In this document: positions 10,301-18,700 of the stretch, piece after piece
Numbering within the stretch: the stretch's first letter is position 1
Layout of the letters: each line of letters opens with the position of its first letter
Assembly: GCA_016743925.1 (NCBI GenBank)
Contig: JADGFH010000013.1
Location: 1 to 24,969, forward strand
Source: Labilibaculum sp.
GTDB lineage: Bacteria > Bacteroidota > Bacteroidia > Bacteroidales > Marinifilaceae
DNA: 24,969 bases
Direction of reading: 5' to 3'
Notes under the pieces: model-generated
Database searches by the model: none
Told to the model about the DNA's origin: nothing
The model's input: the letters and a program-made list of their open reading frames with translations, nothing else
Translations under genes and position numbers: made by a program

Positions 10301-10437
10301 TTCTCCTGAGCAACTGCGGGATTTTGCCAATTGGGAACTTCTACATCTTTCCATTCTTTATTGGTATATTTAGATTGACAACTTGATGTCATAACTATAG
10401 ATACCAATAAAGTATAAAATATAATTGTTAACTTCAT
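7306..10437 (-). CDS. GH2 beta-galactosidase (LacZ type), probable lipoprotein
   Basis: Complete LacZ-type GH2 enzyme, predicted to remove beta-galactosyl units. I chose the ATG at 10437 (1043 residues) because it gives a clean export signal, MKLTIIFYTLLVSIVMTSSC. The frame continues 13 codons further upstream, but only to a TTG overlapping the previous stop codon. The domains follow LacZ order: jelly roll with LNGTWKFKC and VPMNWEMNGYEYPIYTN, two Ig-like domains, TIM barrel, and C-terminal Bgal_small ending with MGVGGDDSWGA. That last motif holds the tryptophan which in LacZ lies at the active site. The acid/base is E477 in FWSLGNESGTGGN and the nucleophile is E543 in IQCEYAHAMGN (numbered from the chosen start). 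C20 follows TSS, a non-ideal but plausible Bacteroidota lipobox. It starts 29 bp behind the propeller enzyme and precedes a strong hairpin. Catalytic class is firm; the natural substrate is not. Confidence 0.94.
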   Translation of the reverse strand: MKLTIIFYTLLVSIVMTSSCQSKYTNKEWKDVEVPNWQNPAVAQENRENAKAYYIPFATAKEINRVDKWASSRVRSLNGTWKFKCVSKPADRPYYFFNEDYDVSDWDDVQVPMNWEMNGYEYPIYTNVKYPHEKTVPTIQEHYNPVGSYKRIFSLPIDWKEKEVYLHFGASGSATNVWVNGEKAGYFEDSKTPSEFNITKHLKAGENTLAVEVFKWSDASYLEDQDFWRLAGITRDVMLVARPKTHLRDFTVFSGLENDYKDGKFNFSGRINKEGKTEDVSVKLTLKYNSKVVFSETCKNNNGLFIASSTLKDIKIWSAETPELYDLVIEVKDKEGHVIEAMRQDVGFRSIEIKDKAVLINGKYVLFKGVNLHEHHEYDGHVIDEATMLKDIQLMKSNNINAVRTSHYPQQEGWYELCNKYGIYLVDEANIEAHGTDGPGSLAQDKRYEQSHLYRTKNMYERDKNHPSIIFWSLGNESGTGGNLTTTYNYLKSVEPMRPVQYERNIWPKVESTDIYCPMYRSIKAMKWDITEGNVNIPYIQCEYAHAMGNSVGNLQDYWDLIESERQLQGGFIWDWVDQGIAKETLNGEKYWAYGGDFGPKDVPSDGKFCCNGIVMPDRTEKPTTKEVKKVYQYIKFKNIGQNKFEITNKYSFRDLHNVTLSYELLVDGKVIETKDLCVLNLKPNETKTVDITKLTFAKHVECFINFYAKLIESEPLLPAGHILAREQFLIQKATKKVEWMSISQAEMKSSEQELKVITNKMIYTFDKEKGEIVSAKCDGEELLKQGFVPNFWRAMTDNDLGNNLKDRSGIWKNAGKDRKLVEFMPKQEGNSVFVKTLYELHAKDSKIGVVTISYRFSGDGSIKVCAELEIAKNDLPEIPRFGVNFKIVKSFDKVAWYGRGPHESYSDRKTSAFLGIYAGSVRDQYFAYIRPQENGNKTDVRWMELSDESSNSFKISSIINPLEMSVSHHYLNDLSWDNEFLKETDERLKQPHAYDVKERDFTSINVDLGQMGVGGDDSWGAKTHDQYRLMKKKYKYSFILKF

Positions 10438-10466
10438 TATTTTTCTTTTCTGTTTTACATATTGAA

Positions 10467-11399
10467 TTATTGACAATCATTCCAATAAAGAGGTGCCATT
10501 CTAAAATCATTTTGGTTACCTGAACTTCGAGACAAATACCACTGCCCATCATGATCTTGAATAACTTCCGCGGCATGCCAAGGATTTATTGACTTTACTA
10601 AATCAGTCACTTTCCAATTGTAAGGATCTTTACTCTTAAATACTTCCTCTGCTCCATGTGGCCACGGTCTTGCAGATAAAAATAAATAGTAATACTCTCC
10701 TCTTTTTACTACAAATGGTGATTCAATTCCAGGCGATGTCGTATGCTCGTCAAAACAAATACTAGGTTCTGTCCATTTTAATAAATCCTTACTTGTTGCA
10801 TATCCAACCACCCAATGTTTAGCATCCTTTAACATACTCACATACATTACCCATTGATTATTTACCTCATCCCAAAAAACCATTGGGTCTTTGTTTTTCA
10901 TGTTGTTAGTATACTCATTCTTCCATGCAAAAACAGGATCATCACTAGGATGTTCCCAATTCCATAAATCCTTACTTGTAGCCAAACGTATTGCACGAGG
11001 TACACCAATACTAGTATAATACATATAGTATATATCTTCATGTTTTATGATATGAGGTGCCCAAATTTCCATATCCTTGTACTTGAACGACTTGTGTTTC
11101 TCCCATCCTTCTTGAGTTAATGATGTAGCTGTTAGGTGAATAAATGACTTATTCCCTCCCTCAATACCATATAAATGCCATTTTTCATCTTCATCACTGT
11201 AAATGATACTATGGTCATAAGCGTAACCAAGTTTATACATAGTAAACATAGGTCCGACTTCCATCTTACCCTGAACACAAGGTTCTTTTTCCTCTTTTTC
11301 TTCTGTTTGGATATCCTTTAAATCTTTTTTTTCAACACTTTGGCAACCTGCAGAAAAAAGCATCATGAACAATCCGAAAATAATTTTACTTTTTCCCAT
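10467..11399 (-). CDS. GH43/GH32-like five-bladed beta-propeller glycosidase, lipoprotein
   Basis: Predicted glycosidase of the five-bladed propeller superfamily (GH43, GH32 and relatives). The ATG at 11399 (310 residues) is preferred because it gives the lipoprotein signal MGKSKIIFGLFMMLFSAGC (C19). A more upstream in-frame start lies in a poor context behind the terminator. Three acidic residues sit where the superfamily catalytic triad is expected: D62 in YAYDHSIIY, D171 in NKDPMVFW and E226 in SPGIESPF. Their spacing (109 and 55 residues) fits GH43/GH32. Repeated blade motifs such as EIWAPHII, YYMYYTS and YYYLFLS are seen. The second and third motifs resemble the RDP and E motifs of GH32, so fructosidase-like ancestry is possible. 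GH117 is less likely because spacing and the residue before the glutamate do not fit. It is the first enzyme gene after the terminator at 11444-11484. The sugar removed is unknown. Confidence 0.78.
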   Translation of the reverse strand: MGKSKIIFGLFMMLFSAGCQSVEKKDLKDIQTEEKEEKEPCVQGKMEVGPMFTMYKLGYAYDHSIIYSDEDEKWHLYGIEGGNKSFIHLTATSLTQEGWEKHKSFKYKDMEIWAPHIIKHEDIYYMYYTSIGVPRAIRLATSKDLWNWEHPSDDPVFAWKNEYTNNMKNKDPMVFWDEVNNQWVMYVSMLKDAKHWVVGYATSKDLLKWTEPSICFDEHTTSPGIESPFVVKRGEYYYLFLSARPWPHGAEEVFKSKDPYNWKVTDLVKSINPWHAAEVIQDHDGQWYLSRSSGNQNDFRMAPLYWNDCQ

Positions 11400-11443
11400 T
11401 TTATTTATTCCTTTAATCAATTTCAGATCAATCATCAATTTTA

Positions 11444-11484
11444 GCAAAAAACAAAAGGTCTTCAATATAATATTGAAGACCTTT
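11444..11484 (-). terminator. Strong intrinsic terminator after the sus gene block
   Basis: The arms 11470-11484 and 11454-11468 are a perfect 15-bp inverted repeat around one central base (core AAAGGTCTTCAATAT). In the minus-strand RNA the stem is followed by a U-tract, TTTTGTTTTTT, read from 11456 to 11446. It starts 10 nt after the stop codon of the second surface lipoprotein, so it is placed to end or attenuate the susC-susD-lipoprotein message. The TTTTGTTTTTT tract makes it more terminator-like on the minus strand than on the plus strand. Confidence 0.87.
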
Positions 11485-11494
11485 ATATTGTTAT

Positions 11495-12607
11495 TTATTG
11501 AATTGTTATAGTAGTATATACTTCTAATTCGAACATACGAATAATAAAACTTGGGTCTGAATCATATGTTTCAAAGGCATAACGTATTTTATTTGCGTTA
11601 ACACCTTCATAAACACCAGTAAACACATTAGCAGTATTTCCTGTTACCGATTGCAAGTCTTGCCACACTCCATCAACTTCAACCTGTAACAAAAAGTCAC
11701 CTACAGGTGTGCCATCATGGATTATAACTTTTTTGATATCAAAGCTACTTTCAAAATCTACTTCAAGCCAATGAATTCCTGCCACTCGTGCATTAATCCA
11801 ACGAGAGCCATTATCGCCAATTATACCATCTACTGCCTTATCAGCTGTAAGAGCATCATTCAAAGTAGGTGACGAAGTTGCAGGTTTTCCCAAAGCAATA
11901 TTTACATCTTTTTGAATTCTTGGTGTCATAAAATCAGCTTTGAAAATATCCATGCAATTTTTAGGTTGATAAAGTGTTGCATAGGTAATTGGCGTTGTAA
12001 AATCCGGAGTTTCTAAAAATATTCTCACCTTCAATTCCTCTGCCGTATAGCTTCTTACAATATCCTCTGTACCACTATTGTAATACAATTCGATGCCTTT
12101 ATCTGCAGAATTTAACGCATTACTAAATTCTAAATAAATACCATTATCAGTTAACTCAAAACCAGTAACCAAACGATTGTTTAAACCAGATCTGTACTGT
12201 TCGCCATACACCTTACCAATAGTATTGAGATCGATAGAATTTGTTCCATTATCATCATCAGAAATCATTGTAAAAGTATAATCTCCTTCATTTATCGTTT
12301 CATTCTCGCCAACTATGAAACTAAACACTTCATCAGATTCGTGCCTCGGTACAGGAACTCTCACCTCTTTGGCAATTCCAAGTTCAGACCATTTAAGTGT
12401 TACGAATTCAACACGTTGGTCGCTCAAGTAGCAATTAAAGTTGATTCTTTCGTCACCACTTACTGTGAACACAGAATCAATTTTTCCTACATAATTCCTT
12501 TCACCTTCCTGCATCCATTTTTCATGCATATCATTCATGTCTTCACATGCTGTTAGTGCTATTAACAACACACCAACAATACTAAATATCTGTTTTAATT
12601 TATTCAT
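11495..12607 (-). CDS. Surface glycan-binding lipoprotein, DUF4998 plus C-terminal F5/8C (discoidin) domain
   Basis: Predicted outer-membrane lipoprotein that binds the target glycan at the cell surface. The signal MNKLKQIFSIVGVLLIALTAC gives a lipidated C21. Residues about 25-235 match the DUF4998 type seen in PUL lipoproteins (for example NYVGKIDSVFTVSGDERI and LSDQRVEFVTLKWSE). Residues about 240-368 form a discoidin/F5-8C (CBM32-like) fold beginning VNIALGKPATSSP and containing KAVDGIIGDNGSRWIN, typical of galactose-binding-like domains. No enzyme motifs are seen. Its start overlaps the end of the preceding lipoprotein gene by 8 bp, implying translational coupling, and a strong terminator follows 10 nt after its stop. 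By position it corresponds to a second SusE/F-like binding protein. The ligand is unknown. Confidence 0.85.
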   Translation of the reverse strand: MNKLKQIFSIVGVLLIALTACEDMNDMHEKWMQEGERNYVGKIDSVFTVSGDERINFNCYLSDQRVEFVTLKWSELGIAKEVRVPVPRHESDEVFSFIVGENETINEGDYTFTMISDDDNGTNSIDLNTIGKVYGEQYRSGLNNRLVTGFELTDNGIYLEFSNALNSADKGIELYYNSGTEDIVRSYTAEELKVRIFLETPDFTTPITYATLYQPKNCMDIFKADFMTPRIQKDVNIALGKPATSSPTLNDALTADKAVDGIIGDNGSRWINARVAGIHWLEVDFESSFDIKKVIIHDGTPVGDFLLQVEVDGVWQDLQSVTGNTANVFTGVYEGVNANKIRYAFETYDSDPSFIIRMFELEVYTTITIQ

Positions 12608-13796
12608 CGCTCATTGAATTTAATTGTCCCCAAAACCTTAACTCAGCTAACCACATACGATCGGTTCCACCCCATGTTTCCAATGTTACAAATCGAATAT
12701 ACCTATAAGAATCGGCATCAATATCCACCTCGAAATCCATACCTGAATTGAAATAAGCCAAATCCTCATCGGTAAGCGCTGCACCGGCAGGTTTTCCAGA
12801 TGGTTTTTCATCTTCCCATTCACCAATAACATCCCATCCGTCTTCACTTAATGGGTCATTAGCCACAGTTTCATCATCGGTTCCGTATAAAACAATGTGT
12901 TTCGGTTGGCTATGAGCGTACGTAAAATCACTACGTGTCCACATTTTAAAACGGCTCAACTTGTATTTTTCTCCAAAATCCATTGTGAAATAGGTCTTCC
13001 CAATATCGGCACCCATTATACTATAACTGTCACTTACACTATTATTCCAAAGACTAGCAAATCCCGTAGTAAAAGATGCTGCATTAAAGTCAGTATTGTG
13101 CGGTAACTCTCTGAATTTCGTATCATCGAGCTGTTCTTCGAAATAAGGTGTTTCTGTAAATTTAACCGTATCTGTACGTTGACCAAATTCATCACGTAAT
13201 ACAACTCCAAAATTACTTTCTTCCGCATCCAATCCTCTTACACTTACCGCTAAAGCAGGTGATTGGGTATAAAAATTCTGGTAAGTATCATACAAACCAG
13301 TCTCCGAGTTTTGCTCTAAAAATTCAACTACCAATTCCTGCTCGGCTTCATTTACCCAATTTAACTTCACCCCACCAAAAATTGCCCAATAGTCAATAGT
13401 AGCAAGCATGTCGAACATCGCATTATCCAACGGTTCAATCATTACTTCGATCGACTCAGACTGATTCATACTTTTATCAACAGCAATAAGTTTTACTGGC
13501 ACAACAGAAGACTTTAAAAAACCTACTAATTCCATCGTGTTTGTAAAGGCCGACGATCTTACCGTCATTTCTTTTCCTAGTGAATTGATATATTTTGCTT
13601 CTACATAAAGCAAATCCTCATCTAAAGGTGGCTTAAAACTAAGGCGACTTGCTCCCTTTTCATTCACAACCTGTATGTCTGACACCTGTCCTGGAGCTTT
13701 ACTGTCAACAGAAAATTGCCCACGTTCGTTATCTTCATCGCATGACGCTAAAATAAACACCATGCAGAATATCATATAGTATAATAATTTTTTCAT
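12600..13796 (-). CDS. Surface glycan-binding lipoprotein, DUF4959-DUF5126-DUF5000
   Basis: Predicted SusE/F-position surface lipoprotein that helps SusC/SusD hold the polysaccharide. The signal MKKLLYYMIFCMVFILASC gives C19 for lipidation. The residue blocks fit the usual three-domain architecture. A DUF4959 Ig-like domain (about 20-125) starts APGQVSDIQVVNEKGASRLS. A DUF5126-like domain (about 125-228) contains WAIFGGVKLNWVNEAEQEL. A DUF5000 discoidin-like domain (about 230-392) contains YFTMDFGEKYKLSRFKMW, VLYGTDD and the ending MWLAELRFWGQ. It lies 12 bp behind susD and overlaps the next lipoprotein gene by 8 bp, so it is part of the core transport operon. No catalytic residues are recognisable. 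Specificity cannot be read from sequence. Confidence 0.88.
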   Translation of the reverse strand: MKKLLYYMIFCMVFILASCDEDNERGQFSVDSKAPGQVSDIQVVNEKGASRLSFKPPLDEDLLYVEAKYINSLGKEMTVRSSAFTNTMELVGFLKSSVVPVKLIAVDKSMNQSESIEVMIEPLDNAMFDMLATIDYWAIFGGVKLNWVNEAEQELVVEFLEQNSETGLYDTYQNFYTQSPALAVSVRGLDAEESNFGVVLRDEFGQRTDTVKFTETPYFEEQLDDTKFRELPHNTDFNAASFTTGFASLWNNSVSDSYSIMGADIGKTYFTMDFGEKYKLSRFKMWTRSDFTYAHSQPKHIVLYGTDDETVANDPLSEDGWDVIGEWEDEKPSGKPAGAALTDEDLAYFNSGMDFEVDIDADSYRYIRFVTLETWGGTDRMWLAELRFWGQLNSMSDE

Positions 13797-13808
13797 ATTA
13801 ACAATAGT

Positions 13809-15710
13809 TTACCATAATGGGTTTTGTACTAATTTTTTATTTATTCTCAAATTATAAGTGGAAATTGGCAAGAAGTAATCCCGATTAAAGAACTGCTGCT
13901 CCTCCAAAACAATTAGCTGATTAAATGTTTGAGTCGTTTCACCATCAACATTAAATCCCTTAATTGCCTCGTTCATTGGCTCACCAGCAAGCTTCCATCT
14001 TCTAAGGTCAAAATACCTTTTACCTTCAAATGCTAATTCGGCAGTTCGTTCCTGGTGTATTATTTCTCGCATTCCTTCTTTCGTTGTTACTTTATCAGGA
14101 TATTTACTGTAATTAGACCAACTTTCCACAACGCCTTTTAAGCCAGCGGCCGCTCTTACGGCGTCAATAGCTGCATAAACTTCTTGATTAGGTGCATCCA
14201 GGCTTTCATTTAAGGCCTCTGCGTGTAATAAATACAACTCTGCCAATCTATATAGTGCATAAGTACCACCGTGGGTTACATTACTTTCAGCACTTTTATA
14301 AACGGATTTTACATGAATAAGCTTTCGGCAATACAAACCTGTTGGTGAAAAACGAACAGATGCATTTTTTCCTTGCTCTTCCTTCGCTTTCATATTAAAC
14401 ACATAACTTTCTTCATCAGAAGTAGCTCCTCTGCCAATCTCCTTGTAGCGACCATTTCCAAACCATCTAGCGCCATCAAATGCAAGATTTGAATAATAAC
14501 GTGGTTCCCGCTGCAAATTAATTTGCATTGTGCTATAAGTTGGCTTTGCATAATACTTCTCACTTTCAGGAACTTGTATCACTTCATAGCGATCTTCATA
14601 TGGATATGAAATGTCCTCGTCAATAGGAACACCATTATTGCTATAAAAAAACTCTGTTGTAGCCAAAGTTGGAGCAACAAAAGTCTCAAAAGGGGCCCAT
14701 GTATGCATGTCCTGTGAAAAATACGGCGTTAGTTTTGTAACATTCCAAGTGGAATATCTATTCGTTGAAAAGATAATCTCATTATTCCAACGCTCCATAA
14801 CACATTGTTTCCTATTTAGAATAGTTTTAGTTGTGTCTGAAATGTTTGGATATTCAACCATTTCGTAAAAATCATGACCAGCACCCAATGCATAGTCCAA
14901 TGCCTCTTTACTTGCCTCAGCTGCTCTGGTCCATTTAGAAGCGTCAAATTCGCTACTAATCAGTTGTGTGCCTTCATCATTCACTAACATAACCATTTCG
15001 GAATTCCCATTATATAAAGGGCTTGCAGCAGTAATCAACATTTCCGCTTTTAAAGTTGCTGCAATCGGCTTAGTTATATGCCCAGCATCACTTGCAATAT
15101 TTTGAACCTCTAATGGTAAAACTTCTATTGCTTCATCAAGAATTCCAACCAAATAGTCTACTCCATCATCAAATGGATCCCTACCCACATAGGTTTCTTG
15201 GATATCAATGTCAACAGCGAAATTTTCCTTCACCACAGGAATAGGGCCATATAGCTTCATTAAATGAAAATGATAAAATACTTTTAAAAACTTTACTTCA
15301 GCTATCCATTGTTTTTTTTCAATTTCCCCCAAATCAGCTTTAATACCTGGTACTCTTTCTAAAAAGGTATTACATACTCGAATTGCCTTATATAAATTCC
15401 ATTGATCAAAAAAGGTATTGTCAGGACTTTGTAAACCTTTACGCATATTTATACCACGCCAATTGTACTCGCCTCCGTAAAATGGATTTTGATCAACCCA
15501 AAACTCATCGCTGCCAATTTGCGCAGGATTGCTTAAAATATCGTCATAAGCGGGCAAATAACTATAACATGTTGCTAAATACCTTAATGTTGTGGTTCTA
15601 TCTTTAAAAGCATGGTCAAGCGTTGCTACATTATCTGGCACAACATCCAAATAATCTTCACAGCCAAAAGACGCCAACGCGACGAATAAAATTATTATAT
15701 ACTTTTTCAT
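13809..15710 (-). CDS. susD: SusD/RagB-family nutrient-uptake outer-membrane lipoprotein
   Basis: SusD-family lipoprotein forming the lid of the SusC transporter and binding the oligosaccharide before import. The signal MKKYIIILFVALASFGC gives C17, followed by EDYLDVVPDN, the usual SusD N-terminus. Family hallmarks include WNLYKAIRVCNTFLERVP (about 103-120), RLAELYLLHAEALNE in the helical TPR region, and ELAFEGKRYFDLRRWKLAG (558-576). The C-terminus YFLPISTYNLRINKKLVQNP is also typical. The length of 633 residues is slightly above average but normal. It begins 2 bp after the susC stop, the standard gene order, and is followed 12 bp later by the first surface binding lipoprotein. The ligand is not deducible; the context suggests a galactan with alpha-L-linked side groups. 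The symbol denotes family, not starch specificity. Confidence 0.96.
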   Translation of the reverse strand: MKKYIIILFVALASFGCEDYLDVVPDNVATLDHAFKDRTTTLRYLATCYSYLPAYDDILSNPAQIGSDEFWVDQNPFYGGEYNWRGINMRKGLQSPDNTFFDQWNLYKAIRVCNTFLERVPGIKADLGEIEKKQWIAEVKFLKVFYHFHLMKLYGPIPVVKENFAVDIDIQETYVGRDPFDDGVDYLVGILDEAIEVLPLEVQNIASDAGHITKPIAATLKAEMLITAASPLYNGNSEMVMLVNDEGTQLISSEFDASKWTRAAEASKEALDYALGAGHDFYEMVEYPNISDTTKTILNRKQCVMERWNNEIIFSTNRYSTWNVTKLTPYFSQDMHTWAPFETFVAPTLATTEFFYSNNGVPIDEDISYPYEDRYEVIQVPESEKYYAKPTYSTMQINLQREPRYYSNLAFDGARWFGNGRYKEIGRGATSDEESYVFNMKAKEEQGKNASVRFSPTGLYCRKLIHVKSVYKSAESNVTHGGTYALYRLAELYLLHAEALNESLDAPNQEVYAAIDAVRAAAGLKGVVESWSNYSKYPDKVTTKEGMREIIHQERTAELAFEGKRYFDLRRWKLAGEPMNEAIKGFNVDGETTQTFNQLIVLEEQQFFNRDYFLPISTYNLRINKKLVQNPLW

Positions 15711-15712
15711 AT

Positions 15713-18700
15713 TTAAAGTCCTATTTGTATACCTAAATTATAAACTTTTTGTATTGGATATTTAAAACCATTCCCTGCCATTTCGGGATCCCACATCTTA
15801 AATTTGCTAAATGTTAACAAATTAGTTCCTGTTGCATAAAAACGAGTAGTTTTAAGTCCAATTCGTTTTGTGATTTTCTCTGGCAGTGTGTAACCTATCT
15901 CAAGAGATTTCATTCGTAAGAAAGCACCGTTACGCATCCACCAAGTACTGGTTACCTGATTATTATAAAGAGAACGATCCGTCAACTTAGGCCAAAAAGC
16001 GTGAGAATCAGGATTGCTTTCAGACCAATGATCATTCGCGATAACCTCTAGCAAAGCATTTTTACCACCCGCATTTTGAACAAATGGTTGCATGGTGTAG
16101 GTATCTATGAAAAAGCTCTCATTAGCTAATCCTTGGAAAAAACATGATAAATCAAAACCCTTATACCCACAACTAAATCCAAATCCATAAATGATCTCAG
16201 GACGAGTTGGATGACCTATTGCTGCCTGATCATCGAAATTAATTTTACCATCATTATTAATATCGCGATATTTAATATCACCTGGTCCATATTCACTAAA
16301 TGTTTGAATTGGACTATTATTAACATCTGATTCATCAATAAATAGTCGCTCTGCCACATATCCCCAAGTTTGACTTGTAGAATGACCGGTTTTATCTAAC
16401 CATGGGGTTTTAGAACGATCTACATCCTCATAATATTCAAAATTACTTACAGCATAAGTAAAGTTACCTCTCAAACTCATCCACGCTCCATTTGCCCAAC
16501 TATGATTGTAATCAAGAGAAAGATCAACACCATAACCTTTTGCTTCACCAACATTAGTTGTTGGCGTCTGTACCAGCCCCATAGTTACTGGTATAGTCGC
16601 TCTTCGCATCAATATATCAGTTCGGTGTTCGGTATAATAATCTGCCATTAAATGAAAATCTTCGAAGATGTCTGCTTCAATACCTAAATTCATCTTTCTT
16701 GAAGTTTCCCACGTAATTTTATCGTTAGGATATCTAATCATTGTTACCCCCGTGCTCGATACGTTACCAAATTCTCCCCATGAATATCCACGACTACTAT
16801 CGACAAGGTTAACGTTTGACAAATAAAAGAATCGATCAGATTTGCTACCAATTGCATCAGTTCCAGATAGTCCGTAAGTAGCTTTCAGTTTCATAGAACT
16901 AAAAACCTTCTTTAAAGTTCCACCCCAAAAATCTTCATTCGAAATCAAATATCCTGCTCCAATTGAAGGGAATAATCCCCAGCGGTTCTTTTTCGAAAAT
17001 CTTTCGCTGCCATTTAGTCCAAAATTCATTTCAACGAAGTATTTGTCATCCAAACCGTAGGTAAATCGTCCGGCATATCCAATATTTTTATGTGGTAATG
17101 AGAGAACTAAATTTGTACCAGGTTCGATAAAACTTCTTCGTGTTGAAACAAGCATACCAGATACATCATGCCTACCTGCAAATTGCCTTGTATAATTCAC
17201 CACAAACTCATAATAATTACTCGAATTGACATTTCTAGCGGAAGGTTGGTAATCCAACCACTCTGTACCTGTTTCAGGATTTTTTGCTGTTAATGAAAAC
17301 GTATCGGCTCCCTTATCATACGAACCCAGCTGAACATTGTAATAGTAAGGTGAATACTGCCTACGTGCATCAAAAAATGAATACCTATCCGTAGCAAATA
17401 AAAACCTTGCTTTTAATCCTTGAGTCAAAAAACCTAAGTCTTGTTTTAACTCTATTTGCGTTTTCATCTTTGTTTCAGTGTATTCCTTATATCCTTTAAC
17501 CATTTCCGCATAAGGATTAAGATAATTCGCATTTCGGTCGTTACCAAAAAGAATATGGTCTCTTTCCGATTCGATATGTTCCGGATTAAAATAAGCAGGA
17601 AAAGCAACAGGATCTGCGCGCATCACCATGTTATACATTTCATTACCTCCCTGTAACGGTCCATTATAATCCCTAAATTGCCCCGTAAATCTGATTACAG
17701 CCTTTGTTGTTTTTGTTAGTGAGAGATCAACATTAGAACGAAGAATATAGTTTTTCACTTTAATATTATTATTAAAGTTATTTCGACTATCAACCTTCAG
17801 ATTACCATTGTCTTCATTAAAAGTAGCAGCCAAATAATATTTCACTTTTTTTGAGCCTCCACTTACACTCAAATTAGTACGAGAATTTCTTACCTTATCG
17901 TTAAATAACAGATTATACCAGTCAGTAGCTGGGTAAACATACGGATTCATTCCTTTTTCTGTGTTTTCGATCTTTTCTAGACCATAAACTCGATTAGCAA
18001 AAGGATCACGAGCTAATGCTGCTTCATTATTCAACTTCATATAGGTAATTGGATCAGCCAATTCAATCATATCTGTTGGCATGCTCCAAGATTCCTCGTG
18101 TCTTAGATTAAATTTCAGTTTACCTTCTTTACCACTTTTTGTTGTTACCATAATAACACCATTTCCACCACGAGCTCCATATAATGCTGTTGCTGCAGCA
18201 TCCTTCATTATTGAAAAACTTTCAATATCATCTGGTTGCATCATACCTAACTCTCGCTGATTACTCTCAACTCCATCAATTAAAATCAATGGCCCGGAAG
18301 CATAACTGAATGAAGTTACTCCACGTATAAAGAAACTTGCATCGTCTGCTCCTGGTTCTCCAGAACGTTGATAAGAAATTAATCCCGACATTCTACCAGC
18401 AAGCGCAGTTGTCAGGTTACTAGAAGACACCTTTAACTCAGAAGGCTTGATAGTCTCAATAGATGCCATTACACTACTCTTTTTCTGCTTACCAAAGGCT
18501 ACAACAACGGCTTCTTCAATTTCGTTAACATCAGCCTCCATTTCGACATTTAACACATTTTTATTAGCTACTGGAATTAACCTTGTTGTCATCCCAATAA
18601 AACTAAACTGTAACGTGTCTCTACTGGTAGCATCTATAGAATAATCACCATCAACTCCTGTAGCTATACCATGAGTAGTCCCTTTAATAATTATACTCAC

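Noticed and set aside
10438..10476. Upstream extension of the second GH2 gene by 13 codons
   Set aside because: It would need a TTG start overlapping the preceding stop codon. The ATG at 10437 gives a proper export signal directly, so it is the better start.
11400..11465. Upstream extension of the propeller enzyme gene
   Set aside because: It would place the start inside the terminator stem and hide the lipoprotein signal. The ATG at 11399 gives a canonical N-terminus.
13034..13228. Minus-strand 64-codon frame inside the first surface lipoprotein gene
   Set aside because: It is an alternative frame of the DUF4959-type gene, without a start context or protein similarity that I recognise.
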